A program made the position numbers and the translations under genes. 64,000 nt of DNA from Catenovulum agarivorans YM01. GTDB lineage: Bacteria; Pseudomonadota; Gammaproteobacteria; Enterobacterales; Alteromonadaceae. The stretch is from positions 210,374 through 274,373 of the forward strand of contig NZ_JH767526.1 of NCBI RefSeq assembly GCF_000281085.1, written 5' to 3'. The notes below the pieces were generated by a model. The model was not told where the DNA came from. It saw nothing but the letters and a program-made list of their open reading frames with translations, and searched no databases. Positions 1-8,982 of the stretch are shown one piece after another. Numbering within the stretch: position 1 is the first letter of the stretch; the number at the start of each line of letters is the position of its first letter.

Positions 1-1629
1 GTTGGTAATGCATCAGGCACAATTAACTATGTGCGTAAAAGACCTAAGAATGAGACATCAGGTGAAGTGTCTGTGTCTGCTGGCTCATATAACTTTATGC
101 GTGCCCAAGCTGATGTTTCAGTTGTCTTAACTGATGATGACAAATGGGCTGGCCGTTTTGTTGCCGCTGTTGAAGATAAAGAATCATATTTAAATGGTTT
201 AGAGAATGACCGTCAGTTTATTTATGCTGTAGTTGATGGACAAATCAGTGATTATGCAACTATTGCCGCTGGTTATTCTTATCAAGATGCCAATACTGAT
301 GGCAATACTTGGGGCGGTTTAGTGTTTAACTATGATGACGGTACTCAAGCAGAGTGGGATACCAGTGATTCTACTACGCAAGAGTGGACCTATTGGGATA
401 CAACAATAGAACAAGCATTTGTTGAATTGAACTACATATTTGCCAATAGCTGGCAGTTGCAAGCAAGTTATAACAAACGTAATTCTACCGAAGACGACAA
501 ATTGTTCTACGCCTACGGTGCTATCAATAAAGATACTGGTTTAGGCTTGCAAGGCTGGCCGGGTCGTTTTGGTGGAAAGCTTGAATCAGACCTAGTGGAA
601 CTTAAGTTGCGTGGTGTGGTTGATATGTTTGGCTTAGATCATGAATTTAACTTAGGTGTGAGCGCTGCAAAAAGTACCGATGTATTACATCAGTATGCTT
701 TTGACTCGGCTACAACACCAGCGTTAGGCCCAACACCAGCTTTTCCATACGCTTTGGATGCTATACCAGAGCCGGAGTGGGGTGATCAATTCGTTTATTC
801 GGAAATTGACCAAACTTTATATCGTTTTTATGGTTCAGCAAAAATCAGTTTTACTGAAAATCTATTTACTGTAGTTGGTTTTAACGCCATTGCTTATGAG
901 CGTTCAGGTAACAATAGTGGTGCTGAAATAGACAATGATGAGAGTGAAATCAGTCCATACGCAGCGTTAACTTATGCAATTACCGATGATGTAAGAACTT
1001 ATATTAGTTATTCAGATGTGTACCAACCGCAAGAACAATACAGTATAGACCGTCAGTTCTTAGCACCAACTAAAGGTGAAAATTATGAGACTGGGGTAAA
1101 AATAGAACTGTTTGACGACAGACTATTATTTACAGCGGCTTATTTCATCGCCGAGCAAAACAATTTAGCCGCGTATGGTGGTACTGATGAAAACTTCCAA
1201 TATTGGTACTACGGTGTTGACGTAGAATCTAAGGGTGTTGAACTTGAGTTAGTTGGTAAAGTAACAGACGACCTTAATGTTTCTATTGGTTATGCCAAAA
1301 TAGATGTTGAAGATATGCAAGGCAATGATGCCAACACTTGGGCACCAAGAGACTCAGTGAACTTTAGTGTTGATTATACTTTGTTGTCAAAATTAACCTT
1401 GGGTTTAGGTGGTCGTTGGCAGTCTGAAGTAAGCAATGTTGACTACAATGTTTCTCAAGACAGCTATTTGTTGTTAAATGGATTTGTCCAATGGCAAATT
1501 ACCGACGCTTTGTCAGCTAAAGCGAACATAAACAATATTACTGATGAAAAATACATCACGAGTTTACATACCATAGGTTATTACGCAGCACCAGCCAATG
1601 GCAGCGTAACAGTTAGTTATAACTTCTAA
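1..1629 (+). CDS. TonB-dependent siderophore receptor, C-terminal part (5' end outside window)
   Basis: The frame is open from base 1 to the TAA at 1627-1629, so this is the 3' part of a gene that begins outside the window. The first residues (GNASGTINYVRKRP) match the end of the plug domain of siderophore receptors of the FhuE/FpvA type. The remainder is a beta-barrel of alternating short strands and aromatic residues, ending in SVTVSYNF with a terminal Phe, as outer-membrane barrels do. Such proteins import ferric siderophores across the outer membrane using TonB-ExbBD energy. The signal peptide, TonB box and most of the plug are not visible, so the ligand cannot be named. A strong hairpin terminator follows. 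The location beside other iron genes supports an iron role. Confidence 0.85.
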   Translation, partial: VGNASGTINYVRKRPKNETSGEVSVSAGSYNFMRAQADVSVVLTDDDKWAGRFVAAVEDKESYLNGLENDRQFIYAVVDGQISDYATIAAGYSYQDANTDGNTWGGLVFNYDDGTQAEWDTSDSTTQEWTYWDTTIEQAFVELNYIFANSWQLQASYNKRNSTEDDKLFYAYGAINKDTGLGLQGWPGRFGGKLESDLVELKLRGVVDMFGLDHEFNLGVSAAKSTDVLHQYAFDSATTPALGPTPAFPYALDAIPEPEWGDQFVYSEIDQTLYRFYGSAKISFTENLFTVVGFNAIAYERSGNNSGAEIDNDESEISPYAALTYAITDDVRTYISYSDVYQPQEQYSIDRQFLAPTKGENYETGVKIELFDDRLLFTAAYFIAEQNNLAAYGGTDENFQYWYYGVDVESKGVELELVGKVTDDLNVSIGYAKIDVEDMQGNDANTWAPRDSVNFSVDYTLLSKLTLGLGGRWQSEVSNVDYNVSQDSYLLLNGFVQWQITDALSAKANINNITDEKYITSLHTIGYYAAPANGSVTVSYNF

Positions 1630-1640
1630 AAACATTTTGT

Positions 1641-1705
1641 AAAAGTTCGCTCTACTTTTTACTACATCTGAATCCTGTTATTCAGTGGTTGAAGAGCGAA
1701 CTTTT
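1641..1705. terminator. Bidirectional hairpin terminator between receptor and fumC
   Basis: A 13-bp perfect inverted repeat (AAAAGTTCGCTCT at 1641-1653 and its complement at 1693-1705) encloses a loop of about 39 nt. The right arm ends in a T run and the left arm starts with an A run, so it can stop both the rightward receptor transcript and the leftward fumC transcript. The long loop is unusual, but the converging genes make the role likely. Confidence 0.7.
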
Positions 1706-1708
1706 TAT

Positions 1709-3091
1709 TTAACTTTTTACGCCGCCTTGGGTAAGTGCTGTAGGGTCTAACAAACGCTCAAGTTGTTCAATTGTAAGATCGGTATGCTCTTGTGCAACCT
1801 CAATGATGGGTCGACCTTGTTTGTATGCCAATTTAGCAATTTCAGCTGCTTTTGCATAACCGATAATCGGGTTTAGCGCTGTTACCAAAATTGGGTTACG
1901 TGACAGTACTTCTGTTAATTTCTCCTCTTTGACAACAAAAGTTTTAATCGCTTTATCAGCGAGCAATTGGCTGATGTTTGCTAGCAGTTCGATACTTTCT
2001 AATAGATTTTTTGCTATCACAGGCAACATTACATTTAACTCAAAATTACCCGACTGACCTGCTATTGTTATACTCGTGTCGTTGCCAATAACTTGAGCGG
2101 CTACCATACAAGCTGACTCTGGAATGACTGGGTTGACTTTACCCGGCATGATTGACGAACCCGGTTGCAGTTCCTCCAGTTCAATTTCACCTAACCCGGC
2201 CAGTGGACCAGAATTCATCCAGCGCAAATCATTGGCTATTTTCATAATTGAAACCGCAGTAGTTTTTAATTGCCCAGACAAGCTTACAACAATATCCTGG
2301 CTACTAATATGAGTAAAAAAATTGCTCGCTGGCTGGAATTTAATGCCAATTTTTTCACTTAGTGCCAGTGCAAATAGTTCTGCAAACTTAGGTGCTGTAT
2401 TAATTCCTGTACCAACAGCTGTACCACCTTGAGCCAAAGTGTGTAATTGTGGTTGAACATCTTGTAAACGACGGATATTTGCATCTATTTGCTCAGCCCA
2501 TGTAAACAAACTTTGGCTCATACGTACCGGCATAGCATCCATTAAATGCGTGCGGCCAGTTTTAACGTAGTTATCAACTTGTCGAGCTTTGTCGCGCGTA
2601 ACATCACGTAAATAGACTAAGGCCGGTAATAGCTTGTTAGTAAGTTCCATCGCGGCACTGACATGAATGCAGGTTGGAATAATATCGTTGCTACTTTGGC
2701 CAAAGTTAATATGGTCGTTTGCGTCAATTTTAGATGGGTATATTTTATTTGCTAATGTAGCCAGTACCTCATTCGCATTCATATTTGAGCTGGTGCCAGA
2801 GCCTGTTTGAAACACATCAACAGGGAAGTGTTGGTGGAAGTTACTTGCTAGTAAATTATCTGCTGCCTGACAGATAGCGTCAGCCATTTTTTCTGGTAAT
2901 AGAGCTAATTTATCATTTGCTTTGGCAGCTGCGTATTTTACGAGGATTAAAGCTTTGATAAACGCTTTAGGCATAGGTGTGCCACTAACTGGAAAATTAT
3001 TAATTGCCCGCTGCGTTTGTGCTGAATACAGTGCCTGTGCAGGCACTTCTAACTGCCCCATACTGTCAGTTTCAATACGAAAGTTCTGCAT
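1709..3091 (-). CDS. fumC: Class II fumarate hydratase (fumarase C)
   Basis: Converts fumarate to L-malate in the TCA cycle in the cytoplasm. The 460-residue length is normal for the family. The fumarase/aspartase signature GSSIMPGKVNP is present, as are the TGSGTSSNMNANEV and GRTHLMDAMPVR substrate-binding stretches. It is oxygen-stable and needs no iron-sulfur cluster, unlike class I fumarases. AGGA lies about 11 nt before the ATG, and a TATAAT-like hexamer sits on the minus strand at 3159-3164. The gene stands alone between two iron-uptake transcription units. Bacteria often induce FumC when iron is short, so the location fits, but I see no convincing Fur box directly upstream. Confidence 0.96.
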   Translation of the reverse strand: MQNFRIETDSMGQLEVPAQALYSAQTQRAINNFPVSGTPMPKAFIKALILVKYAAAKANDKLALLPEKMADAICQAADNLLASNFHQHFPVDVFQTGSGTSSNMNANEVLATLANKIYPSKIDANDHINFGQSSNDIIPTCIHVSAAMELTNKLLPALVYLRDVTRDKARQVDNYVKTGRTHLMDAMPVRMSQSLFTWAEQIDANIRRLQDVQPQLHTLAQGGTAVGTGINTAPKFAELFALALSEKIGIKFQPASNFFTHISSQDIVVSLSGQLKTTAVSIMKIANDLRWMNSGPLAGLGEIELEELQPGSSIMPGKVNPVIPESACMVAAQVIGNDTSITIAGQSGNFELNVMLPVIAKNLLESIELLANISQLLADKAIKTFVVKEEKLTEVLSRNPILVTALNPIIGYAKAAEIAKLAYKQGRPIIEVAQEHTDLTIEQLERLLDPTALTQGGVKS

Positions 3092-3190
3092 ATTTTAGCT
3101 GTCCTAAAATGGACTTAAATTTAGACCTAGGTAAAAATTTAAGCAGTTACACAGTAAAATTATAGATCCAACATCATTGAGTATAGTCGG

Positions 3191-3466
3191 TTAATCTTTG
3201 GCTATGTAAGTTAGTAACATCGCAATTACTAAACTGACTAGAGTCGCCAGTCCTGACCAATAGGTAATGCCAAGTGCTATGCCTTCAACAGAGATAGTCA
3301 GATATAAACTTAAAGCTAGCCAACTACATCCTGCATATCGCAATTGGAACATGCGCTTTTGGCTTAATCTGTGCTTTTTATTAAATATTTGTTCATAGTG
3401 GCGTGAAAGTGACAGAGCTAAACAAACAAAACCTGCCGTAATTAGTATGATTTCGACAAAGATCAC
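3191..3466 (-). CDS. DUF3325-type small inner-membrane protein
   Basis: A 91-residue protein with about three hydrophobic helices (near 3-20, 45-62 and 66-88), resembling the DUF3325 family. That family is regularly the last member of a PepSY-TM/DUF3649/DUF3325 set beside TonB-dependent siderophore receptors. It begins with GTG, and its first four bases overlap the stop of the PepSY gene (GTGA), so the two are translationally coupled. Its biochemical role is unknown; a helper in handling ferric siderophore at the inner membrane is an inference from context. Confidence 0.75.
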   Translation of the reverse strand: MIFVEIILITAGFVCLALSLSRHYEQIFNKKHRLSQKRMFQLRYAGCSWLALSLYLTISVEGIALGITYWSGLATLVSLVIAMLLTYIAKD

Positions 3467-5028
3467 GAATTTACTCCTGTTTGGCTAAGGTTTGCTTTTT
3501 GACCTAGGGCCAAGGCAGCCCAAGCACTTGCTGCACCTGTAGCCAACATAGTTAAATCAAAAGCTAGCATCTGCCAGTCTTGCTGTAGAAAACTGCTGAA
3601 GAGGTTATGGCCTGTAGTCAAAAAATTAACCAGTGGCAGTATTAAAAAGCTCAAGGCACACAACCACAAACTATTGCGCCACAGGTGTTTATTTGGGTGG
3701 AATAAACAGATAATTAACCCCAGCCCCAAACTGATAAATAAACTATGCATTTCCCATTGCGCTCGATTGGCCATTTCTATAGGCAGTAGACGGTTACTAT
3801 AAAAGAACACGGCTAAAGCAATTGGCAAGCCGACTACCACAGCAATATTTAATCTTGCTAAGGTGTATGTGCGGTCAAACAGTTTGTTTGGGTTAGCGTT
3901 TTTCAGCCGTTTGTTTAGCCAAATAATACAGCCGGTTGCTATCATGGCGCAGCCCATTAAACCGGATAAAAAATACAACCAGCGCAAATAAATATCAGCA
4001 AATAAACCTTCGTGCAGGTGCTCTAATAAGTCGTAAATTTGTGCCGCTTCACCAACTTTTTCGCCAGAAATGTCGACAACAATTTGCCCCTCGTGTTGGT
4101 GGTAAGTTAAATGTGATACCAGCTCGATTCCTTGATGATTATCAAACCAAACTTCGTAGTGAACATCGTCAGTTGTACGTTTAAGTACACCTATATAACT
4201 GATATTTTGTGTTGGATAGCGAGCTTGAGCGTCTAGCAATACTGTATCAGCGGATAAATCTTGTGGTTTAATCAGTGTTTGTTGTTGCTCGCTATGTTCA
4301 GCTGTGGCTAATTTATAAAACTTTTTGCTGTCGTCTTTACCTGCGCCAAAGTTGCTGTTAATTACCCCAATCATAGAAACTGACATCAGCAAAAGTAAGC
4401 CACTGTAGGTGATCATTAAATGAAATGGCAGCGGCAGTACACTCATAATATTGTGAATATCTAACCAAGAGCGCAATCCTTTGTTGGCTCGAAAGGTAAA
4501 AAATTCGATAAAGATTTTCTTGTGAATAATCACCCCAGTAATTAAACCAATTAACATAAACATAGTTGCTAAACTCACTATGATGTAAGCAATTGTGCTT
4601 GGGATATAGTGCAAGTTGTAGTGCAAGCGATATAGTGTCATGCCCCCGGCAGTGTCACGCACATCCACAACTTGATTGGTATTTAGGTCAATATTTTTCT
4701 CGCGCCATTCTTTATCTATATTGTTGGCAGGATCTGCTAGTTGTAACCAGGAAATATTAACAAAGGGTGAGCGATTTGCAGGGTAGCTGATATACCAGCT
4801 TGGTGAATTATCTGCGACTTGTGTAAGGTGTTGCTCGGCGTTAATTAAAATCTCTCGGTTATCTATTTGTTGTGCAACTGGCGTCATTTCTGGTTTTAGC
4901 CAACGGTCTATCTCATCTTCAAAATAGCCGAGAGTGCCGGTGACAAAAATAAAATACAGCAACCAAGCAAAAACAAAACCGCTCCATGTGTGCAGCCAGT
5001 TCATCGACTGGCGAAAACTATTTTTCAT
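3463..5028 (-). CDS. PepSY-associated transmembrane protein, FoxB/PiuB-like
   Basis: A 521-residue inner-membrane protein. The N-terminal MNWLHTWSGFVFAWLLYF is the typical start of PepSY-TM proteins, and further helices lie near 145-170, 200-225, 355-380 and four at the C-terminus. A large periplasmic loop lies near residues 40-140 and another near 230-345. Related proteins (FoxB, PiuB) act at the inner membrane in siderophore use and are thought to help reduce or release iron; the exact reaction here is an inference. The start overlaps the upstream DUF3649 stop by 4 bp (ATGA) and its end overlaps the DUF3325 start, so the three form one translational unit. Confidence 0.82.
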   Translation of the reverse strand: MKNSFRQSMNWLHTWSGFVFAWLLYFIFVTGTLGYFEDEIDRWLKPEMTPVAQQIDNREILINAEQHLTQVADNSPSWYISYPANRSPFVNISWLQLADPANNIDKEWREKNIDLNTNQVVDVRDTAGGMTLYRLHYNLHYIPSTIAYIIVSLATMFMLIGLITGVIIHKKIFIEFFTFRANKGLRSWLDIHNIMSVLPLPFHLMITYSGLLLLMSVSMIGVINSNFGAGKDDSKKFYKLATAEHSEQQQTLIKPQDLSADTVLLDAQARYPTQNISYIGVLKRTTDDVHYEVWFDNHQGIELVSHLTYHQHEGQIVVDISGEKVGEAAQIYDLLEHLHEGLFADIYLRWLYFLSGLMGCAMIATGCIIWLNKRLKNANPNKLFDRTYTLARLNIAVVVGLPIALAVFFYSNRLLPIEMANRAQWEMHSLFISLGLGLIICLFHPNKHLWRNSLWLCALSFLILPLVNFLTTGHNLFSSFLQQDWQMLAFDLTMLATGAASAWAALALGQKANLSQTGVNS

Positions 5029-5324
5029 GATTTAAATACCAGTTCTAGATGGCTCATCCACGCTAGTGCCACAGCACAAACTAATAAAAGCAAAACAAAT
5101 GTTTGTTTGGCCGATTTAGCTGCAAACACGTAAATAACGACCAACGCCCAGACAATAAAACTCAGCATCTTACCCGCGACTATGTTGTCGACTGTATTGG
5201 CAGAGGGCAGGTAATAAGCAATTAAACTGGCAGATTGATTGGCGAAGACAAAACCAGCAACTAATGCTGTGAATACACGCAAGGATACGTCCAATGTTTT
5301 GGATTTTTGTTTGGGCAAACTCAT
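5025..5324 (-). CDS. DUF3649-type small membrane protein
   Basis: Start chosen at the ATG at 5324 (MSLPKQKSK), giving 99 residues. An in-frame ATG at 5372 lies inside an intercistronic hairpin and would add a non-conserved leader. Three or four hydrophobic helices and the RVFTALVAGFVFANQSA stretch fit DUF3649, which pairs with PepSY-TM and DUF3325 proteins in siderophore operons. It is coupled by ATGA overlap to the PepSY gene. The function is unknown; a subunit or assembly partner of the FoxB-like protein is an inference. Confidence 0.72.
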   Translation of the reverse strand: MSLPKQKSKTLDVSLRVFTALVAGFVFANQSASLIAYYLPSANTVDNIVAGKMLSFIVWALVVIYVFAAKSAKQTFVLLLLVCAVALAWMSHLELVFKS

Positions 5325-5360
5325 TATTTTACAACCGTGGGCTAGGCGATTTATTGAATG

Positions 5361-5398
5361 AACAAGCAGCATTAGGTTTGGGGCTAATGCTGCTTGTT
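5361..5398 (-). promoter_or_regulatory. Intercistronic hairpin behind the receptor gene
   Basis: A 15-bp perfect stem (AACAAGCAGCATTAG at 5361-5375 with its complement at 5384-5398) and an 8-nt loop lie 22 bp after the receptor stop. There is no T run on the leftward side. It therefore looks more like an mRNA 3'-end stabiliser or partial attenuator, which would give much receptor and less of the downstream membrane proteins, than a full terminator. Confidence 0.6.
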
Positions 5399-5420
5399 GT
5401 TTAGGGTGCTACGACCTAGG

Positions 5421-7529
5421 TTAAAACTTAAATGACGCTGACAATCGAATATCTCGCCCAGGTTCATTTAGACCGACTACGCCCTCATAACCAGCTATAT
5501 GGCTAAAATCTGCCACGCTTCCATGACTGCGGTAAGTTTCATCGAAAATGTTTTGGATACTCAAATCAAGCGTTAAATTGTCCAAAGCTTGGTACTTGAC
5601 ATACATATCATGTACCTTGTACTCAGGTTTGTTTACTTGGTCTAGTGCGTCCGTCCAGCCCAACTCGATAGAGCGGTAGAACACATTTATATTATTTAAA
5701 GCACGCACATAATTAAAATTCCAACCAATATCCAATTGTTCGGTTGGCTTAATCGCAAAGTTAACATTAAATATGTCGCCACCTTGATTACCTAAGTGGC
5801 CAAATTCGTATGCTTCAATGTCGACACCATCGAGAACAACAATACTTGAACCAGATTCTGAATTGGCATCTGGCCATAAAAATTCAGCATTGTTAAGCTC
5901 AACGTCATTACTGTTGTAGCTGACGACAATTTCATATGAGTCGGCTTGATAACCCGCAACTAATTCAAAACCAGTTGACTCTAGTTGACCGATATTTTCG
6001 TAATAAGTACCACCTTTAAACTTATCAAATAACACATCGTTTATTTGACTGTTGTAAGCTGATACTTCTAACAATAAGCTACCGTTATTGTATTCTAAGC
6101 CCACTTCTCTATTTTCTACTTGCTCAGGTTTTAAATCATTATTGAACCCAGAGAGCTCACCTACAATAAAAGTGTCAGTGGTTTGTCGGCCTCTAAGCGC
6201 TTCTGCGTATCCAGCTGATAGGGTTAGATTACTGGTTAAATTGTACTCAAATCCGAAGTTCTTACTAAGACCGTCTTGTTTTGGACTAGAGTATTTAGCT
6301 TCAGTCGTGACTGGATTACCGTTTTCATCCGATTTTGTAACCCAAACGCCGTCTACTTTTTCCCACACAGCGTTTTGCCCAGTGTGATCTAACTCGTAAT
6401 CGTCATGGCGGACACCAAAACTCAAGAGCAAATTGTCTAATATTTGCCAGTGATCTTGGATGTAAAAACCTGCGATATTACCTTTTTCTTTGTAGATACC
6501 ACCGAATGAATCAGAATATGATTGGGCTAATAACTTATCTTGGCGTTGTTCAGCACCATAAGTGATAGCATGTGAACCTATGTATGAAGTATTGCGAATA
6601 TCAAAACCAGTAGATTCTATTGAACCTGTCCATGTATATAACTCGCGTTTTAGTTCTGAATCAGTGTTGTATAAAGTCGCTTCAATGTTAAACAAGTCAT
6701 TTATTTCACCTGTATAGTTGAGAACAGCTGTTTCTCGATTTGACCAAGTTTGGGTGAAGCTTGAGCTTTCAGTTGGTGTCCAGTTGGTTTGTTTAGGAAA
6801 AGCGCCGTCTTCTTTTCTGCTTTCATAACTTGCTGTAATTACTTGATTGTCTGCTATTTCAGCGTCAAGTTTTATAAAACCTAAAGTTTGATCTGTTTGG
6901 GTGCCTGCAATTTGATTCCCATCACCATCTTCAATGTTGTCTTTATGGACATCAACAAACGAAGCTAATAAACCAATTTTATCAGCAGCTTTGCCATATA
7001 AAGTAATGCTGCTTTTATGGCCGCCATTGGAAAAGTAACCCGCTTTGATAATACCGCCAAATGTTTTGCCTTCATCAAGTAAGTCATCGGCATTTTTGGT
7101 TTTAAACCTAACAGCACCACCAATCGAACCAAAACCAGCAGTTGCTTCACCCGCACCAGCTTGCACTTCTACACTTTTAAGTAATTCAGGCTCAATCGAG
7201 AGTCGACCTGTATGGTGGAATAACGAACTGGTTTGAGGCGCTCCATCTACAGTAATGTTCAACAAGGTATCTTCAACACCGCGTATATACATTTTTTGCG
7301 CTATTCCAAGTGAACCACCGATTGTAACCGAAGGTATATGGCGAAATATATCTTCTAAATCGGTTGCTTGGTAATTTTCAATTTGGGCTGACGTGATTTC
7401 TGTATTGGTCGTTTTACCAACAATCGCAATTGTTTCTGTTTTTAATTTTTCTTCAGTGTTTTCGTCAGCCAATGCCGGTACTGCAGTAATTGCTGCCAAA
7501 ACCGCGCTCGTTAATATTGTCTTTTTCAT
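5421..7529 (-). CDS. TonB-dependent ferric siderophore receptor, FetA/CfrA-like
   Basis: Outer-membrane importer of 702 residues from the ATG at 7529. This start gives a clean signal peptide (MKKTILTSAVLAAITAVPALA) and has GAGTGAG about 9 nt upstream; a longer frame upstream would place non-signal sequence in front. The plug holds IRGVEDTLLNITVDG, FHHTGRLSIEPELLKSVEV and GSIGGAVRFKTK, a combination typical of the FetA/CfrA catecholate receptor group. The barrel ends in RDIRLSASFKF with a terminal Phe. The gene is first in a leftward operon with DUF3649, PepSY-TM and DUF3325 genes, has a Fur-like site upstream and lies next to a PfeRS-like regulator pair. A ferric catecholate ligand is an inference; haem cannot be excluded. 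Confidence 0.88.
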   Translation of the reverse strand: MKKTILTSAVLAAITAVPALADENTEEKLKTETIAIVGKTTNTEITSAQIENYQATDLEDIFRHIPSVTIGGSLGIAQKMYIRGVEDTLLNITVDGAPQTSSLFHHTGRLSIEPELLKSVEVQAGAGEATAGFGSIGGAVRFKTKNADDLLDEGKTFGGIIKAGYFSNGGHKSSITLYGKAADKIGLLASFVDVHKDNIEDGDGNQIAGTQTDQTLGFIKLDAEIADNQVITASYESRKEDGAFPKQTNWTPTESSSFTQTWSNRETAVLNYTGEINDLFNIEATLYNTDSELKRELYTWTGSIESTGFDIRNTSYIGSHAITYGAEQRQDKLLAQSYSDSFGGIYKEKGNIAGFYIQDHWQILDNLLLSFGVRHDDYELDHTGQNAVWEKVDGVWVTKSDENGNPVTTEAKYSSPKQDGLSKNFGFEYNLTSNLTLSAGYAEALRGRQTTDTFIVGELSGFNNDLKPEQVENREVGLEYNNGSLLLEVSAYNSQINDVLFDKFKGGTYYENIGQLESTGFELVAGYQADSYEIVVSYNSNDVELNNAEFLWPDANSESGSSIVVLDGVDIEAYEFGHLGNQGGDIFNVNFAIKPTEQLDIGWNFNYVRALNNINVFYRSIELGWTDALDQVNKPEYKVHDMYVKYQALDNLTLDLSIQNIFDETYRSHGSVADFSHIAGYEGVVGLNEPGRDIRLSASFKF

Positions 7530-7574
7530 GTAATGCATCTCACTCGTAGAATTGTTTTCTGCTTTAAATTTACT

Positions 7575-7594
7575 AATGAGAATTATTCCTATTT
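7575..7594 (-). promoter_or_regulatory. Fur-box-like operator of the receptor operon
   Basis: AATGAGAATTATTCCTATTT lies about 46 bp before the receptor ATG. Its core TGAGAAT-T-ATTCCTA matches the 7-1-7 Fur motif (TGATAAT-N-ATTATCA) at 6/7 and 5/7 positions. It is suitably placed to repress the receptor operon when iron is plentiful. Identification is by motif only. Confidence 0.6.
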
Positions 7595-7644
7595 GCAATT
7601 AAAAAGACAGCACTTTTACAATAGTTACATTTGCCAATAAGTTG

Positions 7645-8982
7645 TTATTTAGGCAAAGTGATTTGCATTAACAGTCCACCTGTGGCTTGGTTGCTTGCAC
7701 TAATACGACCGCCAACCGCTTGTAACTGGCGGCGAGCCAAAGCTAAGCCTAATCCAAAACTATCAGAGTCAGCCATACGGGCTTTGTCTACCCTGAAAAA
7801 TGGCTGAAAGATCAGCTCCAACATATTTTCAGGTACGCCGGGTCCTTGGTCTGCAACTGTAATAAGATACTGCTCAGGGTACTCGCTGAGTTTGAGTTCG
7901 ACGGTTTTATCTACTGGCGTATATCTAAGTGCGTTGCGCAAGATATTCTCGAGTGATTGACCAATGGCTCTGTGATTTGAATGATGCAGCAGTGCGCTAT
8001 TCGGCAAAGTGACATTTAAGTTTTTATGGCTAAATTCAAATTTTGCATCGTCAACTATCACATCAATTAAATCAACTAAGTCGAGCGTTTCTTGTTGCAG
8101 TTGTGGTTGTTCGTTTTCAAGCCAAGCAAGGGTGAGGGTATCATCTACCAATTTGCGAATTTGTTTCGATTCACGTTCAACCCGCTGTAAATTTTCAGCC
8201 TGATTATGTTGCTCTTGCAAGCTGACCACAGCTATATCTAGTCGCGTCAGTGGTGTTCTAAGTTCATGTGATAAATCTGCGATAAGTTGCCGCTGACTTT
8301 TGATCAAATCGCCAATTCTGAGTGCCATACGATCAAAAGTATCTGCTAGTTGGGCAATTTCATCATTGCGTTTACCTATGCTTTGACCAACTCTTACGTC
8401 AAAATTACCTTTGGCAAATTCGCGGGTGGCTTTTTCAAGTTGTTTTAGTGGGTTGACAATATGATGGTATAAAATCCACGACAAAATGCTCAATAACAAC
8501 ATTGGAATAATGATTTCTAATAAAATTCGCGTGGTTGGCCAAAATGAACCCGGGCGCATACGTGTCGGCAGTTTAATTAAGAAACTAACTTGTCCTTTTG
8601 CAAATGGAATATCCATCACTGGATTGTAATTAAAATATAAATGAATTTTCCACTCGACACTGCGACCTAGATAAAACCTGTCTGTGTATACTTCTGCTAT
8701 TTTACCGCCTGCTACTCGAGTAAACTCATATTCTACAATGGATACCCAAGTATTTTCTTGTTGCGTGAGGTTTTCTAACCATAGATTTAACGCTTGTTGA
8801 TCGCCTGCATAATACAATTCTTCTGCTCTTTTTCCCCAATCATTTAGTTGTTGGCGGTGCTCCTGCGCAAGCATACTCATACCTTCTTCTGTGCGCGCTG
8901 TAACTATGTTCATTAGGTAAAAGAAGGCAACTACACCAGTTGCTATGGTTAGGCATAATTTCCAGAAAAGTCGTTTATTCAT
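7645..8982 (-). CDS. Sensor histidine kinase, PfeS-like
   Basis: A membrane sensor of 445 residues from the ATG at 8982, chosen because it overlaps the response regulator stop as ATGA; an upstream in-frame start would add 17 residues read within the regulator gene. TM1 is near 10-27, then a periplasmic sensor to about 150, TM2 near 153-173 and HAMP near 174-226. A DHp helix follows with the phospho-acceptor H239 in LSHELRTPLTRLD, then an ATPase domain (GPGVPEN, SFGLGLALARR). The adjacent siderophore receptor operon and the Fur box before the regulator gene mirror Pseudomonas pfeRS-pfeA, in which the kinase senses a ferric catecholate. The ligand is an inference. Confidence 0.87.
   Translation of the reverse strand: MNKRLFWKLCLTIATGVVAFFYLMNIVTARTEEGMSMLAQEHRQQLNDWGKRAEELYYAGDQQALNLWLENLTQQENTWVSIVEYEFTRVAGGKIAEVYTDRFYLGRSVEWKIHLYFNYNPVMDIPFAKGQVSFLIKLPTRMRPGSFWPTTRILLEIIIPMLLLSILSWILYHHIVNPLKQLEKATREFAKGNFDVRVGQSIGKRNDEIAQLADTFDRMALRIGDLIKSQRQLIADLSHELRTPLTRLDIAVVSLQEQHNQAENLQRVERESKQIRKLVDDTLTLAWLENEQPQLQQETLDLVDLIDVIVDDAKFEFSHKNLNVTLPNSALLHHSNHRAIGQSLENILRNALRYTPVDKTVELKLSEYPEQYLITVADQGPGVPENMLELIFQPFFRVDKARMADSDSFGLGLALARRQLQAVGGRISASNQATGGLLMQITLPK

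Noticed and set aside
3092-3190. Fur box before fumC
   Set aside because: The gap holds a TATAAT-like hexamer and ACCTAGGT but no stretch that fits the Fur 7-1-7 motif.
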